Assembly: GCA_902619105.1 (NCBI GenBank)
Contig: CACNCV010000001.1
Span: 270,706 to 334,705 of the forward strand
Length of the DNA stretch: 64,000 nucleotides
Direction: 5' to 3'
From: an uncultured Pelagibacteraceae bacterium
GTDB lineage: Bacteria > Pseudomonadota > Alphaproteobacteria > Pelagibacterales > AG-422-B15
Of this stretch, positions 9,036 to 16,220 are shown piece after piece. The translations under genes and the position numbers were made by a program. The notes beneath the pieces are model-generated. The model did no database searches. It was given only the letters and a program-made list of their open reading frames with translations, and was not told the DNA's origin. The stretch's first letter is position 1, and each line of letters starts with the position of its first letter.

Positions 9036-9959
9036 TTATCGTAAATGATTTTTACTATTATCCTTTGCAAGTTCAATTTGTATCTGTCTAGAGATTGACC
9101 TTTGTTTTTGAAGTCTACTTCTTTTATTATAACAATATTTACACGAAACTCCTTTCACATAACTTTTGAGTTTAGTGTCTTTCATTGTTATCGGATTTCT
9201 ACAGCCAAAGCATTGTATATACTTTCCTTTGCTAAGCTTATTATTGATAGTCACTCTATTATCAAATACAAAACATTCGCCCTTCCATTTTAACTTTGGT
9301 TTATTCTTTTTTTTGTTCATGAAGTCCAAATAATTTATTATACCTCCTTCTAGTTGCATAACATTTTTAAATCCATTTAATTTTAAATATGCTGAAGCTT
9401 TCTCGCATCTTATTCCACCAGTACAATACATGGCAATTGCATCATCTTTACTAACATTCATTCTTATGAGTTTATTTGGAAATTCTCTAAAATTATTTGT
9501 ATTTGGATTTATTGAATTAGTAAATTTGCCAATACCAATTTCATAAATGTTTCTAGTATCAATTAATTTAATTTTCTTTTTTGATATAATTTTATTCCAT
9601 TCTGAAGGATGGATTTTTTTTCCTGTATTTTTATTTATATCGAAATCACCCACTCCTAATGAAACAATTTCTTTTTTAATTCTTACCTTCATTCTGTTAA
9701 AAGGTATAAAATTAATAAAACTAATTTTTGGTTGGATTTTTCTTATTTTTAATTCTTTTTTTATTTGTTTAATGAAATTTAAAACTTCTTTTTCTGTGCC
9801 AGCAATTGAAGAATTAATGCCCTCATTTGCAATCAGTATTGTACCTCTCAGTGTTGTATTTTTTAAATATAAGTCAAAGTTTTTTTTAATATGCTTTTTG
9901 TTCCTTATTTTTAAAAATCTGTAAAATGTATAAATTACATATTTATTAATCTTACTCAT
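9036..9959 (-). CDS. trhO: tRNA 5-hydroxyuridine(34) synthase, rhodanese family
   Basis: TrhO (YceA) hydroxylates uridine 34 of certain tRNAs in an O2-dependent way. About 307 residues, close to family length. The N-terminal ferredoxin-like region contains TILIANEGINSSIAG. The rhodanese domain carries the active-site loop AMYCTGGIRCEKASAYL, with the catalytic Cys, and a Cys-rich tail follows (ECFVFDNRV, CFGCRNPI, CKYC) that could bind a metal. The ATG at 9959 is chosen over a GTG one codon earlier. The gene start overlaps the end of the upstream acyltransferase, so the two are translationally coupled. Confidence 0.92.
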   Translation of the reverse strand: MSKINKYVIYTFYRFLKIRNKKHIKKNFDLYLKNTTLRGTILIANEGINSSIAGTEKEVLNFIKQIKKELKIRKIQPKISFINFIPFNRMKVRIKKEIVSLGVGDFDINKNTGKKIHPSEWNKIISKKKIKLIDTRNIYEIGIGKFTNSINPNTNNFREFPNKLIRMNVSKDDAIAMYCTGGIRCEKASAYLKLNGFKNVMQLEGGIINYLDFMNKKKNKPKLKWKGECFVFDNRVTINNKLSKGKYIQCFGCRNPITMKDTKLKSYVKGVSCKYCYNKRSRLQKQRSISRQIQIELAKDNSKNHLR

Positions 9960-10779
9960 CACCGCTCTTAAGTTTGTAAGTTGTTTCTTTTAGATAATTT
10001 GTTAAATGTTTTCTGTCTTTCATATGACTCAATTCATTATATTTTAAAGTTTGCCCTGAGTAGATTATGATATCTTTTCCAATTTTCTTTTTTGTTTCGT
10101 GAATGTAAGTTGAGTATTTAAGGGTTTGATTTTTAAATTTAGATGCAAAAAGATGAAAAAATACACCATTTTTGCCATCAAAGAAGATAGGCAATACACT
10201 GGCTTTTGTAGAATGTATAAGCTTTGCGGGAAATAATTTCCATTCCTCGTCAGTTGCATCTGAACGTAAAGTTTGTGCAGTTGATACACTTCCAGCTGGA
10301 AAGATTATCAAAGCGCCATTATCCTTGAGGTGATTTTTTGCTAATTTAGCGGTTTCTAAGTTGAACCGCTTTGACTCTTTATTTTTTGCACTGAAGTCAA
10401 CTGGAAGGATAAATTGTTTTAATTGAGGTAAAAACTGTAGTGTTTCATGCGTCATAATTTTAAAATCACTTCTAGACTTTGATACCAATGAACACAGTAT
10501 AAGTCCATCGACTATCCCAAATGGATGATTAGCAATCACAATTAGACTTCCGTTTTTTGGAATATTTAATGGATTTTTTGATTTATCAATAATATTAATT
10601 TTCATAAGATGAATCATATCTTGCCAAAAATTTACAGGATCATTCGAATTATGTTTATATTCTTGATAGAGATTTTCTAATTTCTTTTTTCCTGTTATTT
10701 TTTCGATAGTTTGAATAATTAATCTTTGCGCAATATTATGCTCTGATCTCGAAGCGTATGTAAATTTAATTTTCTCCAT
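9952..10779 (-). CDS. Lysophospholipid/glycerolipid acyltransferase family protein (PlsC-like)
   Basis: A 275-residue membrane-associated acyltransferase. The catalytic NH-x4-D motif is in VIANHPFGIVDGLIL (about residues 88-102), and the second block FPAGSVSTAQTL is a variant of the usual FPEG box. It resembles the hemolysin-like/OlsA-type branch more than a housekeeping 1-acylglycerol-3-phosphate acyltransferase, so the acceptor (lysophosphatidate, lyso-ornithine lipid or other) is open. It lies between alkA (1-base gap) and trhO (overlap), an operon of unrelated functions. Confidence 0.8.
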   Translation of the reverse strand: MEKIKFTYASRSEHNIAQRLIIQTIEKITGKKKLENLYQEYKHNSNDPVNFWQDMIHLMKINIIDKSKNPLNIPKNGSLIVIANHPFGIVDGLILCSLVSKSRSDFKIMTHETLQFLPQLKQFILPVDFSAKNKESKRFNLETAKLAKNHLKDNGALIIFPAGSVSTAQTLRSDATDEEWKLFPAKLIHSTKASVLPIFFDGKNGVFFHLFASKFKNQTLKYSTYIHETKKKIGKDIIIYSGQTLKYNELSHMKDRKHLTNYLKETTYKLKSGDE

Positions 10780-10780
10780 T

Positions 10781-11401
10781 TTAATACTCTACTGGTATTG
10801 GATCAAGACTTCTCCAAAAATACCAAGTTGCTACAGATCTATATGGTTTCCATTTACTTGACATCTTTATAGCATTTTCTTTTGTAATTGGATATTTTAT
10901 ATCATAACAATTACATATACCTTTTATTAATCCTAAGTCATCTACTGGAAAAATGTCTGGTCTACAAAGATTGAATATTAGAAACATTTCTGCTGTCCAT
11001 CTTCCTATTCCCTTAATCTTAATTAATTCAGATATTACTTCTTCATCAGAATATTTTTTCCAGTTTTTAGGATTTATTTCTTTATTGATAAATCCATGAG
11101 ATAATGATTTCAAATAAGATATTTTTTGTCGGGAAAGCCCGCATGCCTTTAAACTCATAAAGTGCATTTTGAGTGTATTTCTCGGGGTTACTTTTTTTAT
11201 TTTTTTTTCATATCGATCCCAAACTGCCTGTGCAGCTTTCACAGAGATTTGTTGTCCTACTATTGATCTAGCCAATGTATAGTAAGGATCTGATTTCGAA
11301 AAAAGAAAATCTCTTGGATAGCTTTTTATAATCCTACCAAGCTTTTTATCTTTACTAATTAGAACTTTTTTTGCTTTTTCCCAAAAAAATGGTTTTTTCA
11401 T
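10781..11401 (-). CDS. alkA: DNA-3-methyladenine glycosylase II, HhH-GPD family
   Basis: This enzyme excises alkylated bases in base-excision repair. 206 residues is the short bacterial AlkA/MPG form without the N-terminal domain of E. coli AlkA. It shows ARSIVGQQISVKAAQAVWDR at the start of the helical core, the helix-hairpin-helix IKGIGRWTAEMFLIF and the catalytic-Asp region DIFPVDDLGL. It does not have the C-terminal Cys cluster of MutY or Nth. It is the first gene of the alkA-acyltransferase-trhO unit. Confidence 0.88.
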   Translation of the reverse strand: MKKPFFWEKAKKVLISKDKKLGRIIKSYPRDFLFSKSDPYYTLARSIVGQQISVKAAQAVWDRYEKKIKKVTPRNTLKMHFMSLKACGLSRQKISYLKSLSHGFINKEINPKNWKKYSDEEVISELIKIKGIGRWTAEMFLIFNLCRPDIFPVDDLGLIKGICNCYDIKYPITKENAIKMSSKWKPYRSVATWYFWRSLDPIPVEY

Positions 11402-11482
11402 TACAAACTCTTAAATTAAAGATTGACATATATAATGTAAATTGTTTTATTTGCCATTCTAAATAACTTATGGAGATAAAAT

Positions 11483-11797
11483 ATGGCTGACGTTGCTAGT
11501 TTATTAGCTGAATTTCAAAAAGGTATTGAAGGAAAAGATACTGGTCTTGGTGCAACTGTAAAGTTTGATTTTGAAGGTGCTGGATGCATTTTTTTAGATG
11601 GAAAATCTAATCCAAATACTGTTTCAGATGAAGACAAAGATGCTGATTGTACACTTTCTATGTCCCTTGATACGTTTGAGCAAATGAGATCAGGTGAAGT
11701 TGATGGTACTTCCGCATTCATGCAAGGTAAATTAAAAGTATCTGGAGATATGTCTATTGCAATGAAATTGCAATCAGTAATGGATGCTTTAGCATAA
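11483..11797 (+). CDS. SCP2 sterol-binding domain protein
   Basis: A stand-alone SCP2 domain of 104 residues, the usual length of bacterial single-domain members. LGATVKFDFEGAGCIFLDG and DADCTLSMSLDTFEQMRSGE form the beta-sheet of the lipid-binding cavity, and AFMQGKLKVSGDMSIAMKL the closing helix. Such proteins bind acyl-CoAs or other lipids; the bacterial ligand is unknown. It is a single-gene unit: a purine-rich GGAGAT precedes the ATG and a strong terminator follows. The codon and base composition is richer than its neighbours, typical of a well-expressed small protein. Confidence 0.88.
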   Translation: MADVASLLAEFQKGIEGKDTGLGATVKFDFEGAGCIFLDGKSNPNTVSDEDKDADCTLSMSLDTFEQMRSGEVDGTSAFMQGKLKVSGDMSIAMKLQSVMDALA

Positions 11798-11820
11798 TTA
11801 TTGAATAATGCCTAAACTTA

Positions 11821-11853
11821 AAACCCAGCTGAATTTAGCTGGGTTTTTTTTTA
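11821..11853 (+). terminator. Rho-independent terminator after the SCP2 gene
   Basis: A perfect 10-bp stem (AAACCCAGCT / AGCTGGGTTT, 11821-11830 and 11837-11846) with a 6-base loop is followed by an uninterrupted run of T. It lies 24 bases after the SCP2 stop. The right arm overlaps the last codons of the convergent phosphatase gene, so one hairpin may also slow transcription from the other side. Confidence 0.92.
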
Positions 11854-12632
11854 TTTAATTTTTTTTTACATTTGTTAAATATTTCGCGATTACATGCAGC
11901 TATAATACGACCACCATTATAAATATCATTTTCATCCCATGTACGAATAATTCCTCCTGCATTATTAATGATTGGTTCCAGGGCCCTTATGTCCCATGGA
12001 TTAAGACCGCTTTCAACCACTATATCGACATGACCATCAGCAAGTAAACAATAACTATAACAATCACCGCCAAGTCTTACTGACTTTACACATCTTCTTA
12101 AATTATCAAAGGACTTCTGGTCCTTTTTATTTTCAAAGAGATAAGGTGAGGTCGTATTCAATATTGATTGCGACAATTTTTTTGTTCTATTTACTCTAAG
12201 CTTTGTTTTTTTCCCTTTTGAAATCTTGAAAGCAACATTTTGGTAGCCAAAATATCTTTCATCTAAAGCTGGAATATCAACTAATCCTAAAATTATTTTT
12301 TTATTGCTCGATAAGGAAATTAAAGTACCCCACAGAGGAACACCTTGAATATATGATTTAGTTCCATCAATTGGATCAATGCACCACTCAAACTTACTTT
12401 TTTTAATGAAACTTTCCTCTTCTCCCAGAATAGAATGATTAGGGTAAGATTTTAAAATTAATTTGTTTAAATGGCTTTGAATTTTTGTATCAACATATGT
12501 TACGGGATCAAAACCATTTTTTAACTTATTTTTGATTACTAATTTTTTTTTAAAAAATTTTAGTGATATTTTTCGAGCTTCATTTGCTAACTCATTTGCA
12601 AATTTATTATATTTTATTATTTCTTTTATCAT
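11835..12632 (-). CDS. Inositol-monophosphatase-family phosphatase, probably histidinol-phosphatase (HisN type)
   Basis: A 265-residue Mg-dependent phosphatase. Metal-site motifs are GEEES (about 70), WCIDPIDGTKSYIQG (about 83-97) and LNPWDIRALEPIINNAGG near 210-228. The PIDGTKSYIQGVPLWGTLI segment resembles histidinol-phosphatases of the HisN branch more than SuhB, and a separate SuhB is present at 23785-24573. No other histidine gene is in the window, so the substrate assignment rests on the motif alone. It is divergent from the DUF1329 gene and convergent with the SCP2 gene. Confidence 0.82.
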   Translation of the reverse strand: MIKEIIKYNKFANELANEARKISLKFFKKKLVIKNKLKNGFDPVTYVDTKIQSHLNKLILKSYPNHSILGEEESFIKKSKFEWCIDPIDGTKSYIQGVPLWGTLISLSSNKKIILGLVDIPALDERYFGYQNVAFKISKGKKTKLRVNRTKKLSQSILNTTSPYLFENKKDQKSFDNLRRCVKSVRLGGDCYSYCLLADGHVDIVVESGLNPWDIRALEPIINNAGGIIRTWDENDIYNGGRIIAACNREIFNKCKKKLNKKKPS

Positions 12633-12685
12633 TTATAGTTTCAATTATTGATTGATTTGCATATTTGTTCTTGTATCATATTCTT

Positions 12686-13963
12686 ATGAATTACAAATAT
12701 TTCCTTTTTATAATTTTTTTTTGTCTAACTACAGTTGTAAAAGCCGAAATTTTTAATTTACTTGATGATATAGGAGTTAGAGAGCCAATAAGTAGTCCAA
12801 TTGAAGCTTATGATCCAAATGGAAATTCTTATCCAGATCCATTTATAGATGATCAAATAATACTTGAAATTAATAAAGACAACTATCTAGATTTTGTTGA
12901 TGAGGTTCTAACGCCTGGTCAAATTGAAATGTTTGAAAACTACCCTGAAACTTATAAAATGAACGTTTATCAGTCTCGTAGAAGTTGTGCTGTGCCAGCT
13001 GAAGTTTTAGATCTTACTGTAAATAATGCAATATTAACAGATAATGGTGAGGGAATTGAGGGTGTAGTGGGCAGTATTCCTTTTCCTATGCCATCAGAAG
13101 CACTTCATTACGTATGGAATCATATTCTTAGATATAGAGGTGTAGATATTTATGGCTCATCACCTTTTTACATTGTTAATTCAGACGGTTCTATTAATTA
13201 TGGCGCAGGTGAAGCAATAGCAAAAAATTTTTGGAATCCATTCACACGTAATGATAAGGGTCTACAGGGGATGCTTATGACGAAGGTAACCCATCCACCA
13301 AGACTAGCTGATGCATCACTTCTTGTTATAGAGTCACTTAATGCTTTTAAAAAACCAAGGCAAGCATGGGCGTATAATCCAGGCACACGTCGAGTGAGGC
13401 GAGCACCTGATATTGCATATGATTATAAACCAAGTGCAAATCAGGGTATTACCACTACTGATCAGGCCGATGGTTTTAATGGAGCAAAAGATCGCTATGA
13501 ATGGTCTTTCTTAGGAATGCAAAAAAGACTAATGCCTTATAACGCTTATAAATTTCATGAAAAGGAATTGGATGATTTACTAACCCCATATCATGTAAAT
13601 CAAGATTTTCTAAGATATGAACTTGTTAATGTAAATGTGGTGAAAGCAACCCTGAAAAATGACAAAAGGCATATCATACCTAATAGGGTGATGTATTTTG
13701 ACAATGACAGTCACAATATGCTTGTTGAAGAGACATTTGATGATAATGAAAAAATAATGTCGTATAGAGAATTTCCAATTATCAATTATTACGATCAGCC
13801 TATGTGCCTATCAATCCATTCTGCTACATACGATTTTGCTACTAGGCGTTATCAATTAACTAATGTCAGATCAAAGGATATACCTAAAATTCAATGGAGG
13901 CTTAGTGAACCTCATGATGAAAAAATGTTTACGCCTGAAGGATTAAAAAGATTTGCCAGATAG
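12686..13963 (+). CDS. DUF1329 family exported protein
   Basis: An exported protein of about 425 residues. Starting at the ATG at 12686 gives a clean signal peptide (Lys near the N-terminus, hydrophobic core, cleavage after VVKA); a TTG at 12665 would add seven residues and is less likely. Family features are a Tyr/Asn/Asp-rich beta-structure with PRRAWAYNPGTRRVRR-like text (here KPRQAWAYNPGTRRVRRAP), DGFNGAKDRYEWSFLGM and RVMYFDNDSH. DUF1329 resembles lipoprotein-sorting beta folds and usually sits beside a DUF1302 outer-membrane protein in gene clusters for hydrophobic substrates; no such partner is here. Function unknown. Confidence 0.82.
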   Translation: MNYKYFLFIIFFCLTTVVKAEIFNLLDDIGVREPISSPIEAYDPNGNSYPDPFIDDQIILEINKDNYLDFVDEVLTPGQIEMFENYPETYKMNVYQSRRSCAVPAEVLDLTVNNAILTDNGEGIEGVVGSIPFPMPSEALHYVWNHILRYRGVDIYGSSPFYIVNSDGSINYGAGEAIAKNFWNPFTRNDKGLQGMLMTKVTHPPRLADASLLVIESLNAFKKPRQAWAYNPGTRRVRRAPDIAYDYKPSANQGITTTDQADGFNGAKDRYEWSFLGMQKRLMPYNAYKFHEKELDDLLTPYHVNQDFLRYELVNVNVVKATLKNDKRHIIPNRVMYFDNDSHNMLVEETFDDNEKIMSYREFPIINYYDQPMCLSIHSATYDFATRRYQLTNVRSKDIPKIQWRLSEPHDEKMFTPEGLKRFAR

Positions 13964-13990
13964 CAATTAAAAAATTATATATCATTGAAA

Positions 13991-13996
13991 TATAAT
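13991..13996 (+). promoter_or_regulatory. -10 element of the tRNA-Val promoter
   Basis: A consensus TATAAT followed by ACG lies 9 bases before the first base of the tRNA, the right place for initiation at about 14003. The matching -35 region (around 13968-13973) is poor, so this call rests on the -10 box and its position. Confidence 0.5.
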
Positions 13997-14005
13997 ACGA
14001 TTTTT

Positions 14006-14080
14006 GGGCACGTAGCTCAGTGGTAGAGCATCACGTTGACATCGTGGGGGTTGTTGGTTCGATCCCAACCGTGCCCACCA
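14006..14080 (+). tRNA. tRNA-Val (anticodon GAC)
   Basis: A 75-base cloverleaf including an encoded CCA. The acceptor stem GGGCACG pairs fully with CGTGCCC, the D arm is GCTC...GAGC, and the anticodon stem TCACG/CGTGG has one G-T pair and encloses loop TTGACAT with anticodon GAC, which reads GUC and GUU valine codons. The T arm is GTTGG-TTCGATC-CCAAC. It is followed within 60 bases by two small genes. Confidence 0.97.
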
Positions 14081-14137
14081 TAAATCTCAATTATATGTTG
14101 TTTTTTATTACTTAATTAGATAAAAGATCGCAGTATT

Positions 14138-14272
14138 ATGAAAAAGCCAAATAAAATCAGAGAAGCGAGACTCAATAAGATGAGATCTAAAAAAAATAAT
14201 ATTCGTAAAGAAAAAGTTAGACTTAAAAAAATTGAAGAAGCGAACGCACCACAACCGGAGCCTCAACAATGA
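14138..14272 (+). CDS. Small basic hypothetical protein (44 residues), coupled to rpmJ
   Basis: The frame runs from ATG at 14138 to TGA at 14270-14272 and its stop overlaps the rpmJ ATG (ATGA), so ribosomes finishing it could restart on rpmJ. The product is highly charged: about a third Lys/Arg in the first 33 residues, then a Pro/Gln/Glu tail (APQPEPQQ). It has no membrane segment and no recognised domain. The basic composition would suit an RNA or ribosome contact, but that is a guess. No strong Shine-Dalgarno is visible. The overlap with rpmJ is the main evidence that it is translated. Confidence 0.5.
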   Translation: MKKPNKIREARLNKMRSKKNNIRKEKVRLKKIEEANAPQPEPQQ

Positions 14273-14394
14273 AAGTAAGAAGTTCTTTGAAAAATCTAAA
14301 GACAAGAGATCGAAATAATAAGCTTATAAAAAGAAAAGGTCGCCTATACGTTATTAATAAAAGAAATCCACGAATGAAAGCTCGTCAAGGCTAA
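14269..14394 (+). CDS. rpmJ: 50S ribosomal protein L36 (bL36), zinc-free type
   Basis: A 41-residue protein starting [11 protein letters not shown] and ending [20 protein letters not shown], matching alphaproteobacterial bL36 along its whole length. It lacks the CxxC...C...H zinc ligands of the other L36 type, as in YkgO-like forms. It is part of the large-subunit rRNA contact layer. It sits behind tRNA-Val and the 44-codon gene rather than in a ribosomal-protein operon, and the next gene begins 7 bases downstream. Confidence 0.95.
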   Translation: MKVRSSLKNLKTRDRNNKLIKRKGRLYVINKRNPRMKARQG

Positions 14395-14400
14395 TAATAT

Positions 14401-15099
14401 TTGTCATCAAAAAAAAATAAAAAACTTCTTTTTATTGCAGATCATGCATCAAATTACATACCTAGTTCATTAAAAAATTTAGGCCTAAAAAAAAATCAAA
14501 TAAATTCACATATCGCGTATGATTTAGGTGTAAAGGAATTATGCATTAATCTGTCTAATCTTCTTAACTCTAATTATATAATAGGCCAATACTCAAGACT
14601 CATTATTGATTTAAATAGAGATATTTCAGATCCAACATTAATTCCAGAAATTGTTGATAGAAAAATAATAACAAAAAATTTGAATCTAACTAATCATGAT
14701 AAGAAAAAAAGAATTTCAGAGATCTATAATAAATATCATTACAAAATTAAAACAGCTATAAAACATAATAATATAATGACATTAATTTCTCTTCATTCAT
14801 TTAATCCAATATTCAAAAAGCGAAAACGAAATATTCATTTTGGCATTCTATCAAATCAAGATAGAAGACTTAGTGATTGTATAATTACAGAAATGAGAAG
14901 AAGAAAATTAAAAGTCGGTGACAATGAGCCGTATGAGGGAAATTTAATTGGTGATACGATGTATAAACACGGTCTTAAAAATAATTTACATCATACTTTA
15001 ATTGAGGTCAGAAACGATTTACTTTCTTCCTCAACTAAGATACACAGAGTATCGGTACTATTAAAGCAAGTAATTAATAATTCAATTAATAGGATTTAA
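14401..15099 (+). CDS. N-formylglutamate amidohydrolase family protein
   Basis: A 232-residue cytoplasmic hydrolase with the family start FIADHASNYIPSSLKNLGL, then AYDLGVKEL, SRLIIDLNRDISDPTLIPE, LISLHSFNP, and GDNEPYEGNLIGDTMYKHG. These carry the His/Asp residues expected of a metal-dependent amidase. Family members hydrolyse N-formylglutamate in histidine breakdown, but no hut genes are near, so the real substrate is uncertain. The start is TTG at 14401, 7 bases after rpmJ; no in-frame ATG exists before the conserved region. Confidence 0.82.
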   Translation: MSSKKNKKLLFIADHASNYIPSSLKNLGLKKNQINSHIAYDLGVKELCINLSNLLNSNYIIGQYSRLIIDLNRDISDPTLIPEIVDRKIITKNLNLTNHDKKKRISEIYNKYHYKIKTAIKHNNIMTLISLHSFNPIFKKRKRNIHFGILSNQDRRLSDCIITEMRRRKLKVGDNEPYEGNLIGDTMYKHGLKNNLHHTLIEVRNDLLSSSTKIHRVSVLLKQVINNSINRI

Positions 15100-15106
15100 A
15101 GACAAA

Positions 15107-16009
15107 ATGAGTAATGTGGCCCCAAAGTGGTTTGAAAAAGCAATAGCTAATAAGCCTGAAGTACTGTCTGTGAAAATAAAAGGGACAAAAATTTCCTATA
15201 ATGCCTGGGGCGACAAATCAAAACCGGGCTTAATTTTTATTCATGGTGGCATGGCACATGCAGAGTGGTGGAGTTTTATCGCTCCCTACTTTGCAAAAAC
15301 ACACAGAGTTATAGCTATGAATCTAGGTGGGATGGGTGATAGTGAATGGAAGAAAAAATATTCAGTTGAGTCTTGGGGCGCAGAAATAGTTGGTGTCTAT
15401 AAAAAAGAAAAATTAAAAAAACCTATTTTTATAGGACATAGCCTTGGTGGCATGTGCGGTGTGTATGCTGCTTCTTTAATGAAAAAAAAATTGTATGGTT
15501 TAGTCATAGTAGACACAGCTATAATGCCTCCTACTGATAATCCTCCTAAATTCGATTTAAAAGTCAGAGCTAATAACGTTTATAAAAAAATGTCAGATAT
15601 TATTGAACGTTTTAGATTAGTTCCATCTCAGAGTGACGCTCTGGAATATGCGATGAATTTCATAGCAGAAAAATCTATTAAAAAAGTCAGAGGTGGATGG
15701 ACATGGAAATTTGACCCAAGTTATATGAATATTTTTACAAGCGAAAATTTTGCGGAAAGGCAAGCAGTTTTGAGAAAAACACTAAAGGGTCTTAAATGTA
15801 GAGTTGCGGTATTTAGGGGTGAGAAATCATCTATCTTTCCAGGATTTAGTGCAAAATATATGAATGAATTGATGGATAAGAAATCACCGATAATTAACAT
15901 ACCAGAAGCTCATCACCATATTATGGTAGATCAACCTTTAGCGCTTGTTTCAGCTTTAAGATCATTAATTATTGATTGGGATCATTCAAAACCATCTAAA
16001 GCACTGTAA
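15107..16009 (+). CDS. Alpha/beta hydrolase
   Basis: A 300-residue alpha/beta-hydrolase fold. IFIHGGMAHAEWWSF gives the oxyanion region, FIGHSLGGMCGVYAA contains the nucleophile elbow G-H-S-L-G-G (Ser near 110), VIVDTAIMPP follows the next strand, and AHHHIMVDQP near 270 carries the catalytic His. There is no signal peptide. The HG.AH-type N-terminus and the long cap (residues 145-230) do not point to one substrate; esterase, lactonase or haloperoxidase-like roles are all possible. It starts 7 bases after the amidohydrolase and probably shares its transcript. Confidence 0.8.
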   Translation: MSNVAPKWFEKAIANKPEVLSVKIKGTKISYNAWGDKSKPGLIFIHGGMAHAEWWSFIAPYFAKTHRVIAMNLGGMGDSEWKKKYSVESWGAEIVGVYKKEKLKKPIFIGHSLGGMCGVYAASLMKKKLYGLVIVDTAIMPPTDNPPKFDLKVRANNVYKKMSDIIERFRLVPSQSDALEYAMNFIAEKSIKKVRGGWTWKFDPSYMNIFTSENFAERQAVLRKTLKGLKCRVAVFRGEKSSIFPGFSAKYMNELMDKKSPIINIPEAHHHIMVDQPLALVSALRSLIIDWDHSKPSKAL

Positions 16010-16098
16010 ATTATATATAAATCAATCATCTCTAATCCAATATTAACTAAAAAAAACACTGTTAAATTCGATATTTAGAAATATATTAACTGCTTATC

Positions 16099-16209
16099 AT
16101 GGATATATCAGAGCAGAAAAAAACATATAGTTTCTTCGGCAAACTCATTTTATGGGGGTCTGTTGGTGTTGTTGTAGTATTGGTTTTGATGGCAATTTTT
16201 TTAATCTAA
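16099..16209 (+). CDS. aa3-type cytochrome c oxidase subunit IV-like small membrane protein
   Basis: A 36-residue protein: polar N-terminus MDISEQKKTYSFFGKL then one membrane helix (about 17-36). This fits the small alphaproteobacterial COX4_pro_2 type: short acidic/polar lead, T-F/Y-x-x-F motif, single helix. The same small gene is commonly found directly before pntAA in alphaproteobacteria, exactly its place here, 11 bases before the pntAA start. It would be an accessory single-helix subunit of the aa3 oxidase in the inner membrane. The similarity is judged by eye on a very short protein. Confidence 0.65.
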   Translation: MDISEQKKTYSFFGKLILWGSVGVVVVLVLMAIFLI

Positions 16210-16220
16210 ATTTAAAATTT

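Noticed and set aside
9025-9046. ATTTAC/GTAAAT stem between the O-antigen ligase and trhO as a terminator
   Set aside because: Only six weak pairs with a 10-base loop; common by chance at this base composition.
11821-11853. Regulatory stem-loop inside the HisN-like gene
   Set aside because: The T run and position directly after the SCP2 stop make it a terminator; overlap with the convergent gene end is incidental.
14108-14305. Minus-strand open frame of 65 codons behind tRNA-Val
   Set aside because: It is antisense to the 44-codon gene and to rpmJ, both better supported; its Phe/Leu/Ser-rich product is what Lys-rich genes give on the other strand.
16152-16220. Longer N-terminus for PntAA starting at 16152
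   Set aside because: It lies inside the upstream subunit IV-like gene, gives a Cys-rich leader, and the family start MRAYILKE follows at 16221.
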